Numbered from the stretch's first letter, positions 41,801 through 50,178 are shown. The stretch is 58,098 bases of DNA from an uncultured Dysosmobacter sp. (GCA_934563745.1 CAKTHE010000012.1:1-58098), one strand, 5' to 3'. Made by a program: numbers and translations. Notes: generated by a model not told the origin, from the sequence alone.

Positions 41801-44408
41801 TCTGGGCGCTGCCGTACTGCCAAACGAACACGGACTTATTCGTGCTGGTGCTGTTGGGATTGGCATAAACCACCAGGTTCAGCGCGCCGGGATCGCCGGC
41901 GTTCGAGGCGGGGCCGTGCTTGAAGCACTCGATGGTCTCACTGCTCTCGGGAACCATGACGGGCTTTTCAAAGCGGCCGGCCGTGGCATACTGAATGCCC
42001 TTCCAGGCCACCGTTCCGTTTGCCTGCACCTTGCCGACGTACGTGCCGGTGGCAGCCTTCGCCACCGTCGAACGCACATAGTTATACTCCGCGAACAGCG
42101 GCAGCAGAGACTCCAGGTCCTCCACGCGCTGGCCCGCAACGCACTTCATGGCCGTATCAAAGACCATGGTCCACTTATCCTGCGCGCTGTAGGGCTTCCA
42201 CTCTACCTGGGCGCTGGCGAACTGGGCGTTCTTCTGGTTGGGATCGCCGTAAAGGGCGAAGCTGGCCCATGCGCTGCGCATGGCCTTGGCCAGATCCTCC
42301 GGCACGGTGTCTTCGCCCGCGGGATACAGGGCCTGCTTTTCAGAGCCGTGCGTGGCACGGTTGCCCTGCGGGTTTTTCTTCGCGTCGTCGTCAAACCACT
42401 CGTAAGAGAAGAGGTAGGCCGTGGACTTCTTGGAGAATGCCTCCGCGATCAGCACGGCGCTGGCCTTCTGGTTGATGTCGTTCTTCAGATCCTTGTACGC
42501 CGTGACGGTGTCACGCTCATACTCGGTTCCGGTGCGCTCGCCGCGCTCCACATAGCCGTTGATGATCTCCTGGGCGTTGGCCGCGCCGCCGCGGGCCGGA
42601 TCCAGCTTGCCCCAGTTGGCGGAGACGACTGCCTCCAGGGCTTCCTCTGCCGTCTTGCCGGCCAGGTCCCGGTCATACTCGCCGTTGGTGGAGCCAACCA
42701 GGATCTTGATGCCTGCGTCGGCTGCCTTTTGAATGGCAGACCAGTAATCGTTGGGGATCACCACATTGTCCACCACGGTGGTGAAGGTCTTGCTCTGGCT
42801 GTTGGGCAGATAGGCGCCGATGCAGTTTTTCGTCAGCTCCGCCTGCGCATCCAGCAGCTTCTGGGGATCCAGCTTCAGGGCCTCTTCCAGCGTGGAGGCG
42901 CCGGTGGCGTTCTTGAAGATCGTCGCTGCGTCATTGCTCTCTTCCATCGTGGCCAGAGAGATCCGGTCGATGGCGACGCCGCTTTCCATGATTACCTTAT
43001 TAAAATAGGGATGAGCCTGCTCCATCAGCAGCATGGTGGAATCGTTGGCCGCGCCGGCAGACTGGCCGCCCAGCGTCACGTTGGCCGGGTCGCCGCCGAA
43101 GGCCGCGATGTTCTTGTTGATCCACTTGAGCGCTTCCAGATAGTCCAGACGCATCAGGTTGTTGGAATACTGATAGGTATCCTTCTTCGCCTCATAGTCT
43201 GGGAAAACGGACAGGTCGATGCAGCCGAAGTAGCTGACGCGGATGTTGGCCACCACGACGATCAGGTCCGGATGCTCTTCCACCAGCTTGGTGGGATTGA
43301 AGCTGTTGCTGTTGCTGGCGGTGCCGCCGCCGCAGGTGTTCCAGACCAGAACGCCCTTCTTGGCGCTGGTGTTCTTGGTGCTGGTGTAAACGTCCAAGGT
43401 CAGCGTGTGCTCATCCTGGGGCGCGCCGGGTGCCCGGCTCTGCACGGTGACGGTGGTCATATCCGCATCCGCCTGGAAGGTCTTGCTGCTCTTGGGGACC
43501 GCCACAGGAGCCTGCCAGCGCTCGGCCGTCGCGTAAGTGATGTTGGAATACTTGACCAGGCCGTTCTCGCTCTGCTTGCCCACGTAGGTGCCGGTGACCG
43601 CTTCGGCCACGTTGCTGCCGGGGTGATACGTGTTGCCGGAAGAGGAGCCGCCGGAGGACCCGCCGGAGGAGGGCTTGCCGGCTTCCTTATAATCGCCGTG
43701 GCCGCCCTTGAGGATGGTCCCGGTGAAGCCGTCCTTCGTGATGGTCACATCACGGGCCGTGACGATCACAAAGTCGCCGCCCTTGACCGTATAAGAACCG
43801 GAGGTCGTAATATAAGTACGCACCATGTTGTTCAGAATGGTCAAAAGCTCCGCCCGGGTGATGTCCCGGTTGGGGAGGAACCGCCCGTGGCTGCCGCGCA
43901 CATAGCCGGCCGCCGTCATGGCGTTGGCCTGAGGCAGCGCCCAGGCGCCGATCTCTGAAGCATCGGTAAATTTCTCCGTTCCGGAGGATGCACCGCTCAT
44001 GCCAAACGCCCGGGCCAGGATCGTAACCGCTTCCTGACGGGACGTATGATCATTGGGCCGCATTCCCTTGCTTCCGCCCTGAAGCACACCGGCCGCCACG
44101 CACTTGGCAATGGCCTCGGCATACCAGGCATCCGGTGCTACGTCCGCAAACTGCTGGGCAGACTGTTCCTCATAATCAAACAGCCGATCCATGATCACGG
44201 CAAACTCTGCCCGGGTAATGGGATCGTCCGGGTGGAAACGCCCGTCCAGGCGTCCCTTCACCACACCGGAGTCTTCCCAGCGTTCGATAGCCGCTTCAGC
44301 CCAGTGTCCGTTTACATCCGGAAACTTGGATGCCGCGGCCGCCGTTACCGGCAGCACGCCCAAAATGAGGAGCACTGCCAATAAAAGCGAAAGAAGTCTT
44401 TTTTTCAC
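38820..44408 (-). CDS. S-layer-anchored triple hydrolase: three SLH domains, two type-B carboxylesterases, one CocE/NonD hydrolase
   Basis: A 1862-residue secreted protein. A signal peptide (1-26) precedes three SLH domains (about 28-78, 88-138, 147-197), which bind pyruvylated wall polymer, and a Ser/Gly linker (246-262). Esterase 1 (about 270-775) has nucleophile Ser450 in GGQSAG, Glu577 in NGEYD and His687 in THGSE. Esterase 2 (about 785-1280) has Ser957 in GGHSSG, Glu1086 and His1193. The C-terminal CocE-type domain (about 1300-1860) has Ser1426 in GSSYVG, Asp1562 in GGLYDVF and His1588 in GPWYH. Both esterases lack the usual HGGG oxyanion-hole histidine. The three domains probably release ester- or amide-linked groups from polymers outside the cell; substrate unknown. 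GTG start follows AAGGAGG. Confidence 0.93.
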   Translation of the reverse strand: MKKRLLSLLLAVLLILGVLPVTAAAASKFPDVNGHWAEAAIERWEDSGVVKGRLDGRFHPDDPITRAEFAVIMDRLFDYEEQSAQQFADVAPDAWYAEAIAKCVAAGVLQGGSKGMRPNDHTSRQEAVTILARAFGMSGASSGTEKFTDASEIGAWALPQANAMTAAGYVRGSHGRFLPNRDITRAELLTILNNMVRTYITTSGSYTVKGGDFVIVTARDVTITKDGFTGTILKGGHGDYKEAGKPSSGGSSGGSSSGNTYHPGSNVAEAVTGTYVGKQSENGLVKYSNITYATAERWQAPVAVPKSSKTFQADADMTTVTVQSRAPGAPQDEHTLTLDVYTSTKNTSAKKGVLVWNTCGGGTASNSNSFNPTKLVEEHPDLIVVVANIRVSYFGCIDLSVFPDYEAKKDTYQYSNNLMRLDYLEALKWINKNIAAFGGDPANVTLGGQSAGAANDSTMLLMEQAHPYFNKVIMESGVAIDRISLATMEESNDAATIFKNATGASTLEEALKLDPQKLLDAQAELTKNCIGAYLPNSQSKTFTTVVDNVVIPNDYWSAIQKAADAGIKILVGSTNGEYDRDLAGKTAEEALEAVVSANWGKLDPARGGAANAQEIINGYVERGERTGTEYERDTVTAYKDLKNDINQKASAVLIAEAFSKKSTAYLFSYEWFDDDAKKNPQGNRATHGSEKQALYPAGEDTVPEDLAKAMRSAWASFALYGDPNQKNAQFASAQVEWKPYSAQDKWTMVFDTAMKCVAGQRVEDLESLLPLFAEYNYVRSTVAKAATGTYVGKVQANGTVAWKGIQYATAGRFEKPVMVPESSETIECFKHGPASNAGDPGALNLVVYANPNSTSTNKSVFVWQYGSAQMGGSTSKTDWSRFVEENPDIIVVTPNHRGGFWGSIDLSSLEGYDEVKDTYKYSNNLARLDILECLKWVNKNIAAFGGNPNDVTIGGHSSGSNNMTCMLLMEESHPYFQKAACQASFSVDISLQPLEDAQFVSKDFFSKLGVTTVDELLSKSADEINAAQKQIQASSRNGSSAYSNLECKLFSAVVDDVVIPKDYYQRLLTSETLKGKKLLFGSNAGEYDQQYVDKEGNPLSDDAALNFTVEQNWGKLSDRGWNKETAQQIIKEFYEHNAEYNRDNWTAAKDLKNDLYLRCGAIMFANAVSRYTDTYFYHLDWDITPENNLRASHGSENNVINRTWDAVPENMLADADILSDTWAAFIRTGNPNHAGLPVEWTTYNNTTHDTMYFAPALKDSVVKQGVRQKDVDLLLPLFREYPLLQAALQEKPEGKVSEPGVYNGYSEKIYDGYNRYSVYVPVSDGTKLAVDYCIPTQNGVEVRAALPVVFTFTPYGRQRNDNMTSAEYFTSYGYVFAAADCRGMGASYGTRDSANSPQEAQDGADIVAWIKNQTWCDGKLGTIGSSYVGQTQLAILSKSQLVDASVIGCTDYNKYDGWIRGGVPRAFGSMPDTDWSKTTVEEVAAKTPAVDEDADKTMLKEAIEQHKANGLQIPMFQRLLWRDSKSEEVGGAEYWNVVSASTNKEAINNSGSAIYLLGGLYDVFRRDTFVMFENLSTEKKLTIGPWYHTKPKVDPNWEVEQLRWFDYHLKGIDNGIMDEEPIYLKTANQTENNGYSWHSEWPVDGGTSTNYYLSGTDDALKLASEKTSSETYTDYQAVYGIKTGVESTDSKDVDEKGLCFTTDAFKEDFTITGHTMAHLNFEMLTDDQDVDFFVTVSDYNPATGESFLFDDGHLRASLRKTAEAPYDFLGLPWHPDNTGDNEYLEKGQIYTLDIDLMPTSYIVPAGHCLRVTVSNSMDRFYYLGRSAYEENPECATPKIRLFTGGENASYLEFPNIYAPSNT

Positions 44409-44483
44409 CCTGAATACCTCCTTGTTCCTTGTGTTTTGCTTTTTTGACGGAAACCGATTTTCTGACCCCCGTCTTCTTTGTTC

Positions 44484-44512
44484 ATTGTAACGATTGCCGC
44501 CGGCATTTCCAA
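44484..44512 (-). promoter_or_regulatory. Promoter of the S-layer esterase gene
   Basis: Minus strand TTGGAA (44507-44512), 17-bp spacer, TACAAT (44484-44489), about 75 bases before the GTG. Confidence 0.6.
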
Positions 44513-44590
44513 TAAACCTTTGACATATCTTTCACACAGTTCAGGCATCTAATCTTTGGTTTATGCCCGCATTTTCCTTGATTTTCAAGC

Positions 44591-44626
44591 AAAAGGGGAG
44601 CCGTGCAGATTTCTGCACGGCTCCCC
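44591..44626 (-). terminator. Terminator of the LuxR regulator gene
   Basis: A 15-bp perfect stem GGGGAGCCGTGCAGA (44595-44609) with 44612-44626, then CTTTTGCTT on the minus strand. Confidence 0.85.
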
Positions 44627-44699
44627 TGCCGTTTGCATCCGCCCCGCCTAAACCGTCGGGTTCAGGACGGCTGCCGCCCCTTCTTCCGGCCGGCTCCGC

Positions 44700-45665
44700 T
44701 TAGCTCACGCGCTTTTCCCGGGCCTCGTTGACCGCCAGGATCAGCTGCGTGCGCTTGGTGATGCCCATCTTGGAATAGATGTTATAATTGTGTGCTTTCA
44801 CGGTCCCCTCCGCGGTATAGATCCGTTCCGCGATCTCACGGTTGGTCATGCCTTCATAGATATACTGAACGATTTCCGTCTCCCGGGGCGTCAGGCCATA
44901 GCTGTCCGCCATGCCTTCGATCACCTGGGCAAGCGCAGGCTCCGCAGGAGCGCTCTCCTGTGCGGGGAGCGGCGCCGGAGCGGCATCCTGCGCTGCCTTC
45001 GCCGTCTCCGCAGGCTGCCTCCCGTCCCGCCACGCCAGGAAACGGGCCGTCAGATCCGTTGCAAAGACGGCCGGATAATACACCGATGTGATCAGCAGCC
45101 GGAGCATCATACCGGCCGGCAATTTACCGCCGGCACCGAAGCCGCTGATATTGATCACCGCATTGGCCACATGCAGGGAAAAGCACAGCAGCAAAAATAC
45201 CTTCAGCTTTTTCATATGCTCCGGCTTCCGGGCCTCCAGCCGGACGGCGCCCCACAAAAACGGGACACCCCAGATCAGCGACGCCAGATTGGACATCCGG
45301 GGCGTAACAAGCATCACCAGGCCATACGCCGCGATCAGCAGGGCATCCGCCCTTTTGATCCGGATCCCGCATAAATGCGCCAGCACCGGGAACCACAAAA
45401 CCCGCGGCACCACCTTGTTGATCCGCAGGATCACCTCATAAAGCAGGCTGGTCTCCAGCTGTCGGGCAATCAGCGTGTCGTGCACGCTGCCGACCAGCGC
45501 CGTCAGCAGCAAAACCGCCAGCAGCCAGGTCAGCTGCCATTGGATCTCCCGCCGCCGGGTCCCATCCAGGCTGCGGGCATAGATGTAGTACCCCATGGTC
45601 AGCGATGCATACAGCACCAGGCCGACCCGGTTTCCCACACTGCTGATCACAACTGCCGCGTTCAT
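44700..45665 (-). CDS. Membrane-anchored LuxR-type transcriptional regulator
   Basis: A 321-residue protein with about seven hydrophobic spans in the first 215 residues, an alanine/proline/glutamate-rich linker, and a C-terminal LuxR helix-turn-helix (LTPRETEIVQYIYEGMTNRE and TAEGTVKAHNYNIYSKMGI). Membrane-LuxR proteins of this kind are common in gut Actinobacteria and Clostridia and are thought to respond to extracellular small molecules. ATG 45665 follows AAAGGAGGAG. It lies on the same strand just upstream of the S-layer esterase gene but is separated by a terminator; it may regulate that gene. Confidence 0.87.
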   Translation of the reverse strand: MNAAVVISSVGNRVGLVLYASLTMGYYIYARSLDGTRRREIQWQLTWLLAVLLLTALVGSVHDTLIARQLETSLLYEVILRINKVVPRVLWFPVLAHLCGIRIKRADALLIAAYGLVMLVTPRMSNLASLIWGVPFLWGAVRLEARKPEHMKKLKVFLLLCFSLHVANAVINISGFGAGGKLPAGMMLRLLITSVYYPAVFATDLTARFLAWRDGRQPAETAKAAQDAAPAPLPAQESAPAEPALAQVIEGMADSYGLTPRETEIVQYIYEGMTNREIAERIYTAEGTVKAHNYNIYSKMGITKRTQLILAVNEAREKRVS

Positions 45666-45838
45666 TTCCCTGTCTCCTCCTTTGCACAGGCGCACTTCAT
45701 GCTGCCCGCCATGAACCTTCCGTGTACGCAGGAGCCCTTTCCGGGCGCAAAAATATTAGAACGTTTTACCCCTAACCGTATCATACCGTTCGTTTTAGAA
45801 ATTTTCAACGGCACTCCGCCCATCAATCCGCCCAAAAA

Positions 45839-45886
45839 GTGTGCAGGTTGCACATAGCTCTGCAAGGGAATTTTCATCCTGCACAC
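45839..45886. repeat. Perfect 9-bp inverted repeat upstream of the LuxR gene
   Basis: GTGTGCAGG (45839-45847) and CCTGCACAC (45878-45886), with a shorter TGTGCA/TGCACA dyad nested at the left arm. Candidate binding site for the LuxR regulator or a weak structure after the HAD gene. Confidence 0.5.
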
Positions 45887-45894
45887 CGGTCCGC

Positions 45895-45923
45895 AAAAAA
45901 AGAGCGCGGCATGCCGCGCCCTT
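45895..45923 (-). terminator. Terminator of the HAD phosphatase gene
   Basis: Stem GCGCGGC/GCCGCGC (45904-45919) with T7 following on the minus strand (A run at 45895-45901). Confidence 0.75.
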
Positions 45924-45950
45924 TTCCCGTTTCGCTTTTTCCGCGTTTTT

Positions 45951-46781
45951 TCAGGCCTCCGCCGCCGGTCCGTCCTGCTTTTCCGCCCGGGCCACCGCGG
46001 CAATGTCCCCCACGCCGGGCAGCACCACGCTGGGCCGATAGGCATAGGTCCGCAGGCTCTCCTCCGTGGAGACGCCGGAGAGCACCAAAACCGTGGACAT
46101 GCCGCTCTCCAGTCCGGAGATCACGTCCGTATCCATCCGGTCGCCCACCATAACCGCCTCAGCCGAATGGCAGTGCAGCATCCGAAGGCCCGTGCGCATC
46201 ATCAGGGGATTCGGCTTTCCGCAGAAATACGCCTTCTTGCCGGTGGCCATCTCAATGGGCGCGATCAGGGCCCGGCACGCCGGCGCGATCCCGTTTTCAA
46301 TGGGGCCGGACACATCGGAGTTGGCACCGATCAGCTTGGCCCCCCGCATGACCAGATTGGTGGCCTTCGTCAGGGTGTCCAGCGAGTAGGATCGTCCTTC
46401 GCCCACCACCACATAGTCCGGATTCACATCGTTCATGGTGATGCCCGCGTTGTAGATCGCGTTCAAAAGCCCCGCTTCCCCGATCACAAACACCGAGCAG
46501 CCCGGCGCCTGGTCCCGCAGGAAGGACGCGGTGGCCAATGCACTGGTGTAAAAATGCTCCTCCGGAACATCCAGACCCATGCGGGCCAGCTTCTGATTCA
46601 ACTCCTTCGGCGTATAGCCGCTGTTGTTGGTCAGGAACAGATATTCCTTGTCCTCCTCCTGCAGCCACTGAATAAACTCCGCCGCGCCGGGCAGGATCCG
46701 GTTTCCGTGATAGATCACACCGTCCATATCGCAGATAAAGCCCTTTTTCGCGTTAAAATCGATCGTTCCGTGCATTTCCAT
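45951..46781 (-). CDS. HAD-IIA family (NagD-like) phosphatase
   Basis: A 276-residue haloacid-dehalogenase phosphatase. Motif I GFICDMDGVIYHGN holds the nucleophilic aspartate, motif II FLTNNSGYTP, then CGKPNPLMM with the motif III lysine and MVGDRMDTDV for metal binding; a C2B cap lies between. NagD-like enzymes dephosphorylate UMP, glycerol phosphate, phosphoglycolate or 4-nitrophenyl phosphate, so the natural substrate is open. ATG follows GGGAGGG. Transcribed alone, with a terminator after it. Confidence 0.9.
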   Translation of the reverse strand: MEMHGTIDFNAKKGFICDMDGVIYHGNRILPGAAEFIQWLQEEDKEYLFLTNNSGYTPKELNQKLARMGLDVPEEHFYTSALATASFLRDQAPGCSVFVIGEAGLLNAIYNAGITMNDVNPDYVVVGEGRSYSLDTLTKATNLVMRGAKLIGANSDVSGPIENGIAPACRALIAPIEMATGKKAYFCGKPNPLMMRTGLRMLHCHSAEAVMVGDRMDTDVISGLESGMSTVLVLSGVSTEESLRTYAYRPSVVLPGVGDIAAVARAEKQDGPAAEA

Positions 46782-46929
46782 AAAGAAATCCCTCCCCTTC
46801 TTTGCATCTTTATTCGTGATAGGCCCACTATACCATTTTCATCTGCAAACTTCCATCAAAATTTTGTAGAACTTTCCGCAAATTCTCTCCCCCTCCTTCG
46901 GCACTTAGCCGGGAGGGTCCGGAATGCAC

Positions 46930-46971
46930 AAAAACCGCCGCGGGAGGGGGATCGGGCCCCTCCCGCGGCGG
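46930..46971 (-). terminator. Terminator of ftsH
   Basis: A 15-bp perfect stem CCGCCGCGGGAGGGG (46935-46949) with 46957-46971, and T5 on the minus strand. Confidence 0.88.
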
Positions 46972-47014
46972 TAAAGCCGTCCGAGCTCTCAGGACAGCCA
47001 CGGCGGACCGTGTC

Positions 47015-48841
47015 TTACTCCGCGCGGTCCCCGTTGAGGATCTTCATAAACTCCTCGCCGGTAATAGTTTCCTTTTCATACAGGAACGCAGCCAGCTCAT
47101 CCAGCTTCTCCCGGTTCTCCGTCAGGATCGCGGCCGCCTTGTCGTGCTGCTTTTTCACCAGTTCCACCACCTGCTGGTCGATCCGGGTCTGCGTTTCGGC
47201 CGAGCAGGCCAGCGATGCGTCACCGCCCAGATACTGATTGTTCACCGTCTCCAGCGCGACCATGTCAAAGTCCTTGCTCATGCCATAGCGAGTGATCATG
47301 GCCCGGGCCAGCTTGGTGGCCTGCTCAATGTCGTTGGACGCGCCGGTGGTAACCGAGCCGAACACAAGCTCCTCCGCGGCGCGGCCGCCGGTGAATGTAG
47401 CGATCTTGTTCTCCAGCTCTTCCTGATTCATCAGGTAATGGTTGCCCTCTTCCACCTGCATGGTATAGCCCAGCGCCCCGGAGGTACGCGGCACAATGGT
47501 GATCTTCTGGACCGGGACGGAGTTGGTCTGCTTCGCCGCCACCAGCGCATGACCGATCTCGTGGTAGGCGACAATGCGCTTTTCCCGGTCCGTCATGATA
47601 GCGTTTTTCTTCTGATAGCCGGCGATGACCACCTCAATGCTCTCTTCCAGATCCGCCTGCGCGGCAAACTTGCGCCCATCCCGGACGGCGCGCAGGGCCG
47701 CTTCATTGACGATATTGGCCAGCTCCGCGCCGGAGGCGCCGGAGGCCATACGGGCCACCTTATTAAAATCAATGTCTTCCGCAACCTTGATTTTCCGGGC
47801 GTGGACCTTTAAAATTTCCTCGCGGCCCTTGAGATCCGGCAGCTCCACGGGGACCCGGCGGTCAAAGCGGCCGGGACGGGTCAGGGCCGGGTCCAGCGAC
47901 TCCGGCCGGTTGGTTGCCGCCAGGATGATCACGCCGGTATTTCCCTCAAAGCCGTCCATCTCCGTCAGCAGCTGGTTCAGCGTCTGCTCCCGCTCGTCAT
48001 TTCCGCCCAGCTGGCCATCCCGCTTCTTGCCGATGGCATCGATCTCGTCGATAAAAACGATGCAGGGGGCCTTCTCCTTGGCCTGGCTGAACAGGTCCCG
48101 GACCTTGCTGGCGCCCATGCCCACGAACATTTCCACGAATTCCGAGCCGGACATGGAGAAGAACGGCACGTTGGATTCGCCGGCCACCGCCTTGGCCAGC
48201 ATGGTCTTGCCCGTGCCCGGAGGGCCCACCAGCAAAATGCCCTTGGGCATGGATGCGCCGATCTCCTGATACTTTCCGGGGTCGTGAAGGTAATCCACGA
48301 TCTCCGAAAGATTTTCCTTCGCCTCGTCCTCACCGGCCACGTCGGCAAACTTGATCCCCTCGGCGGATTTGACGTAAACGCGGGCGTTGGATTTGCCCAT
48401 ATTGAACATCATGGAGTTTCCGCCGCCCATTTTCGCCATCATCTTCCGGGACAGGATCTGCCCGATCCCGATGAAGATCACCAGCGGAACGATCCAGCCC
48501 AGGATCTCCATCAGCAGGGACGTCTGTTCGATCTCCTCGCCGCTGATGGAAGCGCCGGCATCCAGCAGGCGCTGCGTCGGATTGTCGTCGGGAACCATCG
48601 CGGTTTTATAAACGGTTGTCCCGGCCTGATCCGTAAACAAGATGCGGTTATTCTGCTCCTGGATCTGCGCCCGGCCCACCTGCTTGTTTTCCGTCATGGT
48701 CACAAATGTGTTGTAATCCACTTCCTGGATCCGGTGCTCCGAAAGCCACGGCATGGCGATCATATTGAACAGCATGACCAGCAAAAGCGCAACCAGGTAA
48801 TAGTACAGCAGTGGTTTTTTCGGTGATTTTACTTCATTCAT
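47015..48841 (-). CDS. ftsH: ATP-dependent zinc metalloprotease FtsH
   Basis: A membrane AAA+ protease that degrades misassembled membrane proteins and regulators. Two membrane helices (about 11-30 and 108-130) flank the extracytoplasmic domain; Walker A GPPGTGKT (206-213), Walker [12 protein letters not shown], the [13 protein letters not shown] pore loop region and zinc ligands HEIGH (427-431) are all present. Length 608 is typical. The ATG overlaps the stop codon of the upstream gene by four bases (ATGA), so it is translationally coupled to a small helical protein. The transcript probably starts near 49381. Confidence 0.97.
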   Translation of the reverse strand: MNEVKSPKKPLLYYYLVALLLVMLFNMIAMPWLSEHRIQEVDYNTFVTMTENKQVGRAQIQEQNNRILFTDQAGTTVYKTAMVPDDNPTQRLLDAGASISGEEIEQTSLLMEILGWIVPLVIFIGIGQILSRKMMAKMGGGNSMMFNMGKSNARVYVKSAEGIKFADVAGEDEAKENLSEIVDYLHDPGKYQEIGASMPKGILLVGPPGTGKTMLAKAVAGESNVPFFSMSGSEFVEMFVGMGASKVRDLFSQAKEKAPCIVFIDEIDAIGKKRDGQLGGNDEREQTLNQLLTEMDGFEGNTGVIILAATNRPESLDPALTRPGRFDRRVPVELPDLKGREEILKVHARKIKVAEDIDFNKVARMASGASGAELANIVNEAALRAVRDGRKFAAQADLEESIEVVIAGYQKKNAIMTDREKRIVAYHEIGHALVAAKQTNSVPVQKITIVPRTSGALGYTMQVEEGNHYLMNQEELENKIATFTGGRAAEELVFGSVTTGASNDIEQATKLARAMITRYGMSKDFDMVALETVNNQYLGGDASLACSAETQTRIDQQVVELVKKQHDKAAAILTENREKLDELAAFLYEKETITGEEFMKILNGDRAE

Positions 48842-49305
48842 AGGCTTGTAGCTCCTTTCATACGGTCTTTCCCATCTGCGGCTGCATCCCGCTCCAGCTC
48901 GACAGCCGCAAGGGCCGCCAGCAGCGCGTGGCGCAGTGCCTGGGCGGCAAAATCCATGGCGTATTCCCCATACAGGCAGGCGGCTTCCGCCCGATCCTCC
49001 GCCGGGCCGCTTCCGTCTTCATGCAGATGCGCCGGCAAGTCCGCTCGGATCCGCTGGACAGCCCGGTCATACTCCAGCTGCGCGGCAGCCAGCGCCGCCA
49101 CCGCCGGGGACCGCCCCTGCGCAGCGCGCCGGTGCATCGCCATCTGACAGTCCCTGTATTCCTGTGCGAGCCGCGCCCGCTCCTGCCGGAGCCGGGCCGG
49201 ATCGGCCCGCTGATATGCTTGCAGGCAGTGAAGCGCCGTTGCATACTGCTGCTCCAGTTCGCTCAGCTTTGCGCTGAAAAGCCCCTCTCCGTTTTCCACA
49301 GGCAT
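48838..49305 (-). CDS. Hypothetical helical protein coupled to ftsH
   Basis: A 155-residue, strongly alanine/glutamate/arginine-rich protein, predicted almost entirely alpha-helical or coiled coil (for example ARLRQERARLAQEYRDCQMA). No signal peptide or membrane span and no recognised family. ATG 49305 follows GGGAGG. Its last codon overlaps the ftsH start (TGA/ATG share bases), so the two proteins are made together; a substrate adaptor or stabiliser of FtsH is a reasonable guess, not shown. A longer frame on this strand continues upstream but is antisense-like and lacks a start signal. Confidence 0.7.
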   Translation of the reverse strand: MPVENGEGLFSAKLSELEQQYATALHCLQAYQRADPARLRQERARLAQEYRDCQMAMHRRAAQGRSPAVAALAAAQLEYDRAVQRIRADLPAHLHEDGSGPAEDRAEAACLYGEYAMDFAAQALRHALLAALAAVELERDAAADGKDRMKGATSL

Positions 49306-49380
49306 CGCTCCTCCCTTTCGGAATCTCAGCTTTTTTATAGCAGGTCCCGCCCTGCCGCACCACTGGCAGTTCCGCTTCTT

Positions 49381-49408
49381 TGTATAGACAGATCCGGGCC
49401 TGTGTAAA
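49381..49408 (-). promoter_or_regulatory. Promoter of the ftsH operon
   Basis: Minus strand TTTACA (49403-49408), 16-bp spacer, TATACA (49381-49386). It lies within one half of a large inverted repeat (49387-49435). Confidence 0.5.
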
Positions 49409-49435
49409 CAAGTTTGACACAAACCCGGATCTGTC
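49387..49435. repeat. 12-bp perfect inverted repeat over the ftsH promoter
   Basis: GACAGATCCGGG (49387-49398) and CCCGGATCTGTC (49424-49435); extending outward the flanks TATA and CATA are also nearly complementary. Arms sit over the spacer and upstream of the -35, as an operator or cruciform might. Confidence 0.6.
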
Positions 49436-49489
49436 CATACAGTCTGACTTATTTGCGTATGTTCCGCCGCCCCGGCGGCTGGTACACTG

Positions 49490-50050
49490 TTACGCATGGG
49501 ATTCCTTCCCGCTCTGCCGCGCTCCGTCGATGCGGCCGGACAGCAGGCGATGGATCTGCCGGGCTCTCCGCTCCCGGTCCACGCCCTTCTTCCCGCAATT
49601 CTCCAGCAGAAGGCCCACCACGCCGTAGGTGCAAAAGTCCAGCGCCACCTCCGCATCCTCATAGGAGAGATCCGCCGCCGGCCCCCGCCGGCTGGCCATC
49701 TCCTGCAGGTAGGTGCGAATCGAACGCACCAAAAGCCGCTCGATCTGTTCCCGCTTCTGGGAGTGGAGCAGCTTTTGCAGCAGGGCCGACGCGTCCTCCG
49801 ACGCGTCAATAAACTCCCGCATCACCGTTTCGGGGTCGTCGGCCTGCAGGCTGCGCTCCAGCAAATCCGCAAAGGCCTGCTCGGTGGACCACTCGATCAC
49901 ATCCAAAAGATCCTGAAAATGATAATAAAACGTCTGCCGGGAAATACCGCACTCCTCCACAAGGTCCTTGACCGTGATCTTGTCGATGTTCTTCTCCCGG
50001 GCCAGCTTCACAAATGCATCCGCAATCATGCTCTTTACGTTTACGGGCAT
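49490..50050 (-). CDS. TetR family transcriptional regulator
   Basis: A 186-residue repressor. The N-terminal helix-turn-helix reads KNIDKITVKDLVEECGISRQ and TFYYHFQDL, typical of TetR; the remainder is the helical ligand/dimer domain of the kind seen in DhaS-like TetR proteins. ATG 50050 follows a GGGGGG-type site. It is divergent from the TauE-type exporter gene, the classic layout of a repressor beside its target. Ligand is unknown. Candidate self-operator: TTTTACCATAAAA (50083-50095), overlapping its -10. Confidence 0.9.
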   Translation of the reverse strand: MPVNVKSMIADAFVKLAREKNIDKITVKDLVEECGISRQTFYYHFQDLLDVIEWSTEQAFADLLERSLQADDPETVMREFIDASEDASALLQKLLHSQKREQIERLLVRSIRTYLQEMASRRGPAADLSYEDAEVALDFCTYGVVGLLLENCGKKGVDRERRARQIHRLLSGRIDGARQSGKESHA

Positions 50051-50081
50051 ACGCTCCCCCCGCCGCTTCCAAGTTTTTTCG

Positions 50082-50111
50082 ATTTTACCATAAAAGCGCA
50101 GACTCTGTCCA
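50082..50111 (-). promoter_or_regulatory. Promoter of tetR-type gene with overlapping dyad
   Basis: Minus strand TGGACA, 18-bp spacer, TAAAAT (50082-50087) with TGG extension; the near-palindrome TTTTACCATAAAA (50083-50095) overlaps the -10. Confidence 0.45.
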
Positions 50112-50178
50112 TAGAAATTCAACGCCGCCCGGCGGCACAGCCGGGCCGATTCCATCACAGTTGGAGGTATCATTCATC

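Noticed and set aside
38988..43958. 1656-codon plus-strand frame across the S-layer hydrolase gene
   Set aside because: Striking length, but antisense to a gene with signal peptide, SLH repeats and three catalytic triads; codon-bias artefact.
45765..45800. Apparent palindrome AACCGTATCATACCGTT upstream of the LuxR gene
   Set aside because: The arms are a direct, not inverted, match when checked base by base, so it is not a dyad.
49306..49809. N-terminal extension of the ftsH-coupled protein reaching 49809
   Set aside because: The extension is out of frame within the TetR gene, Arg/Trp-rich, and lacks a ribosome site; ATG 49305 has one.
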